Below, piece after piece: positions 58,915 through 64,000 of a stretch of 64,000 nucleotides of DNA (position 1 is its first letter; every line of letters starts with the position of its first letter). The notes below the pieces were generated by a model, which had not been told where the DNA came from, ran no database searches, and was given only the letters and a program-made list of their open reading frames with translations. Both the position numbers and the translations under genes were made by a program. Location of the stretch: contig URBN01000002.1 of assembly GCA_900546145.1 (NCBI GenBank), positions 112,315 to 176,314 of the forward strand. The letters run 5' to 3'. The DNA is from an uncultured Desulfovibrio sp. Lineage in GTDB: Bacteria > Desulfobacterota > Desulfovibrionia > Desulfovibrionales > Desulfovibrionaceae.

Positions 58915-59758
58915 GCCTGTCACCGCCGTAAAATGTGGGGCTCTTCTCGATGCGCTGCGCATGAAGAGGCCTCTGGTGCATTTCATTACCAACTATGTCA
59001 CCGTCAACGATTGCGCCAATATCACGCTGGCTGTAGGCGGATCTCCAGTCATGTCTGATCAGCCCGATGATGCGGCCGAGATCTGCCGGCTCGCCAGCGC
59101 ACTCGTGTTCAATATCGGCACACCGGGAGACAGGACGCTTGAAGCCATGCTGCGGGCAGGAAAGGCCGCCAATGAGGCTGGCATCCCTGTTGTTCTCGAT
59201 CCCGTGGGGGCCGGAGCATCTTCTTTCAGGAACCATCTGCTCGAAAAACTCCTGGAAGGGGTGAAGTTCACCGCAATCAAAGGGAATATTTCCGAAATCA
59301 GGTTCCTGGCGTCTGGAGCGGGGAAGTCCATGGGGGTCGACGCGTCAAAGGATGACATCGCTCTCGGCAGTGACATCAGGGCCGTGGCCGGCCTCGCATC
59401 CGGACTGAGCCGCGGGCTTTGCGCTGTCGTTATCGTCAGTGGCCGGACCGACGTGGCTGCAGACGGAGAGAAGGCTTACGGCATTGCCAATGGCGACGCC
59501 ATGATGGGGCTTCTTACCGGTACCGGCTGTATGGGATCGGGTGTCGTGGCCTCTTTCCTCGGCGCGGCGCCCGGCGATCCTCTGGCAGCGTCCATCGCCG
59601 GCATGTGCGTCATGGGTCTGGCTGGTGAGCTGGCCCGGAAAAAGCTGGCTCCGTCCTCCGGAACGGGCACGTACCGCACGCTTCTCATGGACGAGGTTTC
59701 CCGTATGAGTGGCAGCATGCTGGAAAACGGCGCACGGCTCAGTCAAATCGATCTCTGA
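58907..59758 (+). CDS. thiM: Hydroxyethylthiazole kinase
   Basis: A 283-residue kinase that salvages the thiazole of thiamin. HFITNYVTVNDCANITLAVGG, LDPVGAGASSFR, IKGNISEI and GTGCMGSGV are the ThiM signatures. The start ATG 58907 lies within the end of cmk. No thiamin riboswitch is seen; the last gene before two hairpins and tRNA-Ala. Confidence 0.93.
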   Translation: MSEPVTAVKCGALLDALRMKRPLVHFITNYVTVNDCANITLAVGGSPVMSDQPDDAAEICRLASALVFNIGTPGDRTLEAMLRAGKAANEAGIPVVLDPVGAGASSFRNHLLEKLLEGVKFTAIKGNISEIRFLASGAGKSMGVDASKDDIALGSDIRAVAGLASGLSRGLCAVVIVSGRTDVAADGEKAYGIANGDAMMGLLTGTGCMGSGVVASFLGAAPGDPLAASIAGMCVMGLAGELARKKLAPSSGTGTYRTLLMDEVSRMSGSMLENGARLSQIDL

Positions 59759-59760
59759 AA

Positions 59761-59793
59761 AGGCATCCGGCTCATCCGGGAGGCCGTTTTTTA
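59761..59793 (+). terminator. Probable terminator after thiM
   Basis: AGGC and CCGG pair with CCGG and GCC(T) across a CTCAT loop, imperfectly, followed by TTTTTT. Confidence 0.55.
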
Positions 59794-59807
59794 GATTCTG
59801 AAACGAA

Positions 59808-59843
59808 GAAAGGCCGTATCGCTTCATAGCGATGCGGCCTTTC
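59808..59843. terminator. Hairpin terminator downstream of tRNA-Ala
   Basis: GAAAGGCCG, ATCGCT and AGCGAT, CGGCCTTTC form a long stem with loop TCAT. On the minus strand a T-rich stretch follows, ending the tRNA-Ala transcript. Confidence 0.75.
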
Positions 59844-59855
59844 AGTGCAAATATA

Positions 59856-59931
59856 TGGTGGAGAAGAGGAGATTTGAACTCCCGACCCCCGCAATGCGAA
59901 TGCGATGCTCTCCCAGCTGAGCTACTCCCCC
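59856..59931 (-). tRNA. tRNA-Ala (anticodon CGC)
   Basis: 76-nt cloverleaf with acceptor GGGGGAG/CTTCTCC including the G3-U70 pair that identifies alanine, anticodon stem TCGCA/TGCGG around TTCGCAT (CGC), T-loop TTCAAAT and an encoded CCA. Reads codon GCG. Confidence 0.96.
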
Positions 59932-60066
59932 TTATTGCCTTGCATTTGAGTTGAACTACGCCATAAAAAGGACTTCGTCAACGAATTTTCCAGATCCAAA
60001 CGTCCTGATTCCCGTACGGAAGTGTTTTTTTTGGCTTTTTTCGCATTTTCGGGTCAATGAAAATCT

Positions 60067-60095
60067 TGGCTTGAATGAAAAAAAGTCTTATAGAA
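60067..60095 (+). promoter_or_regulatory. Candidate promoter of rlmE-yebC-ruvC
   Basis: TTGGCT at 60067-60072, 17 bases, TATAGA at 60090-60095, about 100 bases upstream of rlmE. Confidence 0.55.
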
Positions 60096-60195
60096 ACGAA
60101 CTCAGATCATTGCACAGGGCTTTCTCCCTGTCCCGGCATCCACTTTGATAGATGCCATCCGGACTGGGGAAGGCATGGATGAAAACGGATAATGC

Positions 60196-60810
60196 ATGAA
60201 GGAATACCGCGACCATTACTTCCTCAAGGCAAAAGAGGAGCACTACCCGGCACGAAGTGTCTACAAGCTGAAAGAGATTGACAGCAAGTTCAAGATTTTC
60301 CGGCGCGGCATGCGCGTGCTCGATCTCGGAGCTGCCCCCGGATCCTGGTCTCTTGGCGCTGCCGAAAAGGTGGGGCCTCAGGGGCTGGTACTGGGCTGCG
60401 ACCTCCAGCCTGCGAGGACGGTTTTTCCCCCCCAGGTCACTTTCATGCAGGAAGATGTTTTCAACCGTTCGGAAGACTTTGAAGCCAGGCTCCGGGAAAT
60501 GGGCCCGTTCGACGTTGTCATGAGCGATATGGCACCCAGCACGACAGGAGCGGTTTTCACTGATCAGTGCCGTTCCCTTGAGCTGTGCCAGGAGGCTTTC
60601 GCCGTGGCCAGAAAGTGGCTCAAACCAGGGGGATCCTTCATCGTGAAGATCTTCATGGGGCCGGACGTTCAGGAACTTCTGCAGCCCATGCGCAAAAATT
60701 TCTCCACCGTAAAAACGTTCAAGCCGAAGAGTTCCCGCGCCGAAAGCAAGGAAACTTTTTTTGTGGGGCTCAATCTGCGTCCGCAGACCGGGGCCGCAGG
60801 GCAAGAATAA
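60196..60810 (+). CDS. rlmE: 23S rRNA 2'-O-methyltransferase RlmE/FtsJ
   Basis: A 204-residue SAM methyltransferase that modifies U2552 of 23S rRNA. The catalytic tetrad is seen: Lys in RSVYKLKEID, Asp in MSDMAPSTTG, Lys in FIVKIFMG and Glu in SSRAESKETFFV; motif I is LDLGAAPGSWSLG. No strong ribosome site precedes the ATG. Confidence 0.95.
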   Translation: MKEYRDHYFLKAKEEHYPARSVYKLKEIDSKFKIFRRGMRVLDLGAAPGSWSLGAAEKVGPQGLVLGCDLQPARTVFPPQVTFMQEDVFNRSEDFEARLREMGPFDVVMSDMAPSTTGAVFTDQCRSLELCQEAFAVARKWLKPGGSFIVKIFMGPDVQELLQPMRKNFSTVKTFKPKSSRAESKETFFVGLNLRPQTGAAGQE

Positions 60811-60833
60811 CTACACTAGTTTAAGGGGTTGTT

Positions 60834-61571
60834 ATGTCAGGTCATTCCAAATGGGCAAATATTCAGCACCGCAAGGGCCGTCAGGATGCACTGCGCGGCA
60901 AGGTTTTCACCAAGGCAGCCAAGGAAATTATTATTGCAGCCAAGGGCGGTGGTGATCCTGCAGGCAACTCCCGTCTGCGCGCCGCCATCGCAGCCGCAAA
61001 AGCCGTCAACCTGCCCAAGGACAGGATCCAGGCCGCCATCCGCAAGGGTACCGGCGAGGATGAAGGCGGCAACATCGAAGAAGTTTTCTACGAAGGATAC
61101 GGTCCCGGCGGAATCGCCATCATTGTGGAAACGGCTACCGACAACAAGAACCGCACCGTTGCCGATGTGCGCCATCTTTTTTCCAAGCATGGCGGCAACC
61201 TCGGTGAAAACGGCAGCGTGGGCTGGATGTTCGACCGTAAGGGTGTGATCACTGTTAATCGTCAGGCCTATGACGAGGACAAGATGATGGAAATCGCCCT
61301 TGACTGCGGTGCTGATGATGTTGCCGATGACGGCGATGTGTGGACCATCACCACGTCCATGGAAGATTTCACCAGCGTGCGTGACGCTCTGGAAAGCAAG
61401 GGCGTTGCCATGGAGTCCTCCTCTCTTGCCATGGTGCCCAAAAACCTGCAGGCTGTGGACGTTGAAACCGGTCAGAAGGTTATGCGCCTCATGGACGCCC
61501 TCGATGAGAGCGATGACGTGCAGAACGTGTACACCAACGCCGACTTCCCGGACGATATGCCCGAGGAGTAG
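60834..61571 (+). CDS. yebC: YebC/PmpR-family DNA-binding or translation factor
   Basis: A 245-residue protein beginning MSGHSKWANIQHRKGRQD, with RIQAAIRKGTGEDEGGN and EGYGPGGIAIIVE, the family hallmarks. YebC proteins are described as regulators and as factors relieving ribosome stalling at proline stretches. It lies immediately before ruvC, a conserved pairing. Confidence 0.96.
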   Translation: MSGHSKWANIQHRKGRQDALRGKVFTKAAKEIIIAAKGGGDPAGNSRLRAAIAAAKAVNLPKDRIQAAIRKGTGEDEGGNIEEVFYEGYGPGGIAIIVETATDNKNRTVADVRHLFSKHGGNLGENGSVGWMFDRKGVITVNRQAYDEDKMMEIALDCGADDVADDGDVWTITTSMEDFTSVRDALESKGVAMESSSLAMVPKNLQAVDVETGQKVMRLMDALDESDDVQNVYTNADFPDDMPEE

Positions 61572-61577
61572 TCTGAC

Positions 61578-62099
61578 GTGGCGGGCGCCGTGGTCATCGG
61601 CATTGATCCGGGGTCTGTGCGCACCGGATGGGGTGTCGTGCGCGAGGAAGGCACAGGGCTCAGACTCGTTGACTGCGGTATCATCCGGACCACGTCCGGC
61701 GGCCGTAAGGAATTCAGCGAGCGGCTCGCCTTCATCTACCATGAGCTGACAGCCGTGCTCGACAGACTGAAGCCCGGAGAGGCGGCCATAGAGGACGTCT
61801 TTCAGGCCAAGAACGCGAGCTCGGCCCTGAAGCTCGGGCAGGCGCGCGGCGTTGCCGTGGCGGCCTGCGCTTCCCGGCACCTCAGCGTCAGCGATTACCC
61901 CCCTACGCTGGTCAAGCAGACCATCGTGGGGGCCGGCGGTGCCGAGAAGGAACAGGTGGCGTTCATGGTACGCACCATGCTCGGCGTCCGTGACACGGAC
62001 TGGGCTCTGGACACCTCGGATGCCCTGGGCATCGCCATCACGCATCTTCTCATGCGCCGTCATGCGAGGCTGCTGGCCCGGAAGACCGCGAGCCGATAA
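61578..62099 (+). CDS. ruvC: Holliday-junction resolvase RuvC
   Basis: A 173-residue endonuclease. Acidic catalytic residues occur in GIDPGSVRTGWG, AIEDVFQAKNASSALKLGQA and DTSDALGIAITHLL. The start is GTG 61578, with GAGGAG from the yebC end upstream. ruvA and ruvB do not follow here; a terminator does. Confidence 0.94.
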   Translation: MAGAVVIGIDPGSVRTGWGVVREEGTGLRLVDCGIIRTTSGGRKEFSERLAFIYHELTAVLDRLKPGEAAIEDVFQAKNASSALKLGQARGVAVAACASRHLSVSDYPPTLVKQTIVGAGGAEKEQVAFMVRTMLGVRDTDWALDTSDALGIAITHLLMRRHARLLARKTASR

Positions 62100-62110
62100 A
62101 AGAAAAATAA

Positions 62111-62150
62111 AGAGGCCCGGCATTCTACGAATGCCGGGCCTCTTATTATT
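62111..62150. terminator. Bidirectional terminator between ruvC and the cyclophilin gene
   Basis: GAGGCCCGGCATTC/GAATGCCGGGCCTC stem with loop TAC followed by TTATTATTT; on the minus strand T-rich as well. Confidence 0.88.
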
Positions 62151-62166
62151 TCCGGACGGGACCTGA

Positions 62167-62748
62167 TTATTCAGAGAGCACGGTTGCGCTCTTGATGACG
62201 ACAGGCGTGGCGGGAACGTCCTGATAGTTGCCGTGGGTCGTGGTGGGAACGGCTTCGATCTTCCTGACCACGTCAGTTCCCTTGATGACTTCGCCGAAGA
62301 CGGCATATCCCACGCCATCCTGGGCCTTGTCAGCGTCAAGGAAGCGGTTGTTCACGGTATTGATAAAGAACTGGCTGGTAGCTGAATCGGGATCGGAGGT
62401 GCGCGCCATAGCTATGGTGTAGCGCTGGTTGCGCAGTCCGTTGCTGGCTTCGTTCTTGATGGGAGCGTGACCGGATTTTTCCTTCATGTCCTGAGTGAGT
62501 CCACCGCCCTGGATCATGAAGCCCTTGATGACACGATGGAAAATGGTGCCATCATAAAAACCGGACTTCACGTACTGCAGAAAGTTGGCAGAGGAGAGGG
62601 GGGCTTTGCGGCTGTTCAGCTGAACGACGATGTCGCCCATGCTCGTTTCAAGCTTGACGGTGGGCTCGGCTGCCTGTCCATCGGCAGGCGTGGCCAGGAG
62701 GGCGGCTGTCAGGGCGGCAGCCATTGCGAAGAAGCGGAATACCTTCAT
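62167..62748 (-). CDS. Periplasmic cyclophilin-type peptidyl-prolyl isomerase
   Basis: A 193-residue protein with signal peptide (MKVFRFFAMAAALTAALLAT) ending near AEP, then the cyclophilin fold: TIFHRVIKGFMIQGGG (active site), ATSQFFINT, FGEVIKGTDVV. It catalyses proline isomerisation of exported proteins, like PpiA. Single gene on the minus strand. Confidence 0.94.
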   Translation of the reverse strand: MKVFRFFAMAAALTAALLATPADGQAAEPTVKLETSMGDIVVQLNSRKAPLSSANFLQYVKSGFYDGTIFHRVIKGFMIQGGGLTQDMKEKSGHAPIKNEASNGLRNQRYTIAMARTSDPDSATSQFFINTVNNRFLDADKAQDGVGYAVFGEVIKGTDVVRKIEAVPTTTHGNYQDVPATPVVIKSATVLSE

Positions 62749-63037
62749 TTGTTGGCCTTTTTTTTATTGCTGTTTTTTTGCCGCTCCCCGGGCGGCAGAA
62801 AAACAGCCGTCCGAGGGCATAGAGATACTTTCCTTAGCATTCCCAGGGACGGCGGGCAAGCCGGAGGCCTCAGGCTATCTCGGCCAAAGTGCCTGAAGCT
62901 CTGATGTTAAGCGGATCGTTTAATGGAGCCTTGGACAACACGTTAATGCCCCTCTGAGGGGAAGTTTGTATCCGAAAGGGCATGATACATAAGAAAAGAC
63001 TGTTACCAGCTAGGCACAAAGCAAAAGGAATTTATCC

Positions 63038-63148
63038 ATGAAATTGAATTTGGCACAAATTAGACAAAATCAAGAGTACTTGGCATGGATACAATTAAAA
63101 ATAAATTCACCATGCAGTAATCTAAGTCAAGTCCGGATTAGTGTGTAA
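63038..63148 (+). pseudogene. Short reading frame, possibly the head of a disrupted gene
   Basis: 36 codons starting MKLNLAQIRQNQ, with an AAAAGGAA ribosome site 8 bases upstream. It stops at a TAA inside the left inverted repeat of the adjacent element, so it may be the 5' remnant of an interrupted gene. No family recognised; it could also be chance in AT-rich DNA. Confidence 0.25.
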
Positions 63149-63231
63149 AATTGCCTTTCGGGGGACAACGGGTGATGGCCGCCAGGCGGTTGAACTATAC
63201 CCCTTGTCAAGGACATATTAATTTGCACACT
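63140..63231. repeat. 92-base element bounded by inverted repeats
   Basis: AGTGTGTAAAATT at 63140 is the imperfect inverse of AATTTGCACACT ending at 63231. The interior is not coding. It resembles the joined ends of a transposon or a MITE-like remnant; no target-site duplication was visible. Confidence 0.35.
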
Positions 63232-63313
63232 CCCCAATGTCTGGTCAGGTGAGTAAAAGCGAAACCATGAAAATGGACAACAAAAATTTACTCATATGAT
63301 TGGGGTCTGCCTC

Positions 63314-63344
63314 TCCCCTATTCCTGCCTCGGCAGGAATAGGGG
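63314..63344. other. Perfect 14-bp hairpin
   Basis: CCCCTATTCCTGCC-TC-GGCAGGAATAGGGG. No T-run on either side, so not a standard terminator; it lies about 120 bases from the transposase stop and may belong to the end of the insertion sequence. Confidence 0.5.
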
Positions 63345-63461
63345 GCTTCCTTAAGGGCTTTAGAGGAATAAATCCCCCCACGCCTGACAGCAGCATCACG
63401 TTTTGTTCTGTGCTCTCTTGATCTCATTTCAGATCCTTTGACATGGTATCCTGTTCTTAAG

Positions 63462-64000
63462 TTACTTTTTATCAGCAGAATCAGTAGGTTCCGCTTCCCC
63501 AGGCCCGCTGGCAGTCTTCTTTATGGAAGGGACAGCAGGCGCATTCGGGATATCCAGGGGATAGCTCCCGGTGGTTACAAATTTATAGAATTCATTCGGA
63601 GTCAGTTTTGCCAGCTGCCACTGGGAACGTTTATCGTTGTAGTAGTCCATGTAGTCATCTACGATGGCTTTGATCTCAGAATACTCCGCAGCGTTTTTCA
63701 GTTTATCCTTGATATGGTCCTTCATATGGCCGAAGAAGCTCTCCTGTGGGGCGTTATCCCAGCAGCAGCCCCGGCGGGACATGGATTGCCGAAGCTGTTT
63801 GTCTCTGACGATCTCGATGAAACGGCAGCTTGTGTAATGACAGCCCTGATCAGAATGAATAATGGTTTCCGCATGAAGAGAGAGGCCGTGGTCTCTAATC
63901 AGCTGGCGGACCGTTTCCAGCACAAAATCTACTGCCAGCGAGGCGCTAAGTACATATGAAAGGATCTGCTTTGTAAAAGCATCCAGGATCGTCGACAGAT
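63462..64000 (-). CDS. IS3-family transposase OrfB (integrase core), 5' part off window
   Basis: The visible C-terminal 179 residues run from STILDAFTKQILSYV (frame open to the window edge) to a stop at 63462. DDE core: HSDQGCHYTS (second Asp) and SMSRRGCCWDNAPQESFF (Glu), followed by the YYNDKRSQWQLAKLTP block, typical of the IS3/IS150 group. The first Asp and any OrfA lie beyond the right edge. The tail after TGSYPLDIPN is an extra Ser/Pro-rich extension. Confidence 0.88.
   Translation of the reverse strand, partial: LSTILDAFTKQILSYVLSASLAVDFVLETVRQLIRDHGLSLHAETIIHSDQGCHYTSCRFIEIVRDKQLRQSMSRRGCCWDNAPQESFFGHMKDHIKDKLKNAAEYSEIKAIVDDYMDYYNDKRSQWQLAKLTPNEFYKFVTTGSYPLDIPNAPAVPSIKKTASGPGEAEPTDSADKK
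63462..64000 (-). mobile_element. Partial IS3-family insertion sequence
   Basis: Defined by the transposase fragment. The downstream end probably lies between 63345 and 63461; terminal repeats cannot be confirmed because the other end is outside the window. Confidence 0.7.

Larger units (their letters stand above)
62749..63461. other. Gene-poor AT-rich region before the IS3 transposase
   Basis: 713 bases whose composition is clearly lower in GC than the rest of the window. Seen here: a CCCCT/AGGGG mini-hairpin near 62952, a short frame (63038-63148), a 92-base inverted-repeat element (63140-63231) and a perfect 14-bp hairpin (63315-63344). No recognisable full gene. Confidence 0.6.

Overview
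The window is one continuous stretch of a GC-rich bacterial chromosome (57% or so by eye), densely packed with housekeeping genes on both strands and with one AT-rich, mobile-element-associated patch at the far right. Gene content points to a Gram-negative, most likely a member of the Desulfovibrionaceae (Desulfobacterota): a full Tol-Pal envelope set and a periplasmic cyclophilin are combined with RNase J, TrmFO, a B12-dependent ribonucleotide reductase, a corrinoid-reactivation-type protein and a divergent shikimate-kinase-like gene. The assignment is inference from gene content; no rRNA is present.

Layout. 1-6.6 kb: end of an unknown gene, a shikimate-kinase-like gene, then the classical rpmH-rnpA-yidD-yidC-jag-mnmE run for ribosome, RNase P, membrane insertion and tRNA modification, followed by a 3'-5' exonuclease and an RNA pseudouridine synthase. 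7.5-9.3 kb: a DUF47-Pit phosphate uptake pair preceded by four 11-bp-spaced repeats that look like a Pho box. 9.3-12.6 kb: dut-argD (minus) and trmFO (plus). 12.6-20 kb: tRNA-Val, then thrS-infC-rpmI-rplT-pheS-(small exported protein)-pheT, a translation supercluster with a terminator-like hairpin in the thrS leader and a probable ATA start for infC. 20-24.7 kb: merR-type regulator, rpe, tkt, pgk (central carbon). 24.8-27 kb: SRP RNA, an amidohydrolase and a D-2-hydroxyacid dehydrogenase. 27-31.6 kb: tolQ-tolR-tolA | tolB | pal with internal terminator and promoters. 31.9-37.3 kb: TolC-type outer-membrane protein, RNase J, an unknown anchored protein and a hydrolase-fold protein lacking its nucleophile. 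37.4-44.4 kb: DedA, then a tight cassette of HpcH/HpaI aldolase, NAD-dependent epimerase, CMP-KDO-synthetase-like enzyme, hexapeptide acyltransferase and HAD phosphatase that reads like a pathway to an activated, acylated acidic sugar, followed by a lipoprotein, an acetoacetate-decarboxylase-like protein and a YkgJ-type cysteine-cluster protein. 44.4-54.3 kb: a DUF2829 (Tad2-like) gene, truA, thiD, a methyltransferase, a short FliM-like protein, a corrinoid-reactivation-type protein, an Rsm22-like protein, class II ribonucleotide reductase nrdJ and a YdjM-like membrane protein. 54.3-62.8 kb: tatD, UDP-glucuronate decarboxylase, an RNA-like scar resembling an IS200/IS605 right end, usp, hisC-cmk-thiM, tRNA-Ala, rlmE-yebC-ruvC and a periplasmic cyclophilin. 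62.8-64 kb: AT-rich intergenic DNA with a short inverted-repeat element and the 3' part of an IS3-family transposase that runs off the right edge.

The most interesting candidates are the aldolase/cytidylyltransferase sugar cassette (38.2-42.0 kb), the Pho-box-like array, the IS605-like RNA scar, the non-ATG infC start, the truncated FliM-like gene and the Tad2-like gene. No CRISPR array, prophage or complete new defence island was seen. All functional statements come from reading the sequence and recalled family knowledge; no database search was run.
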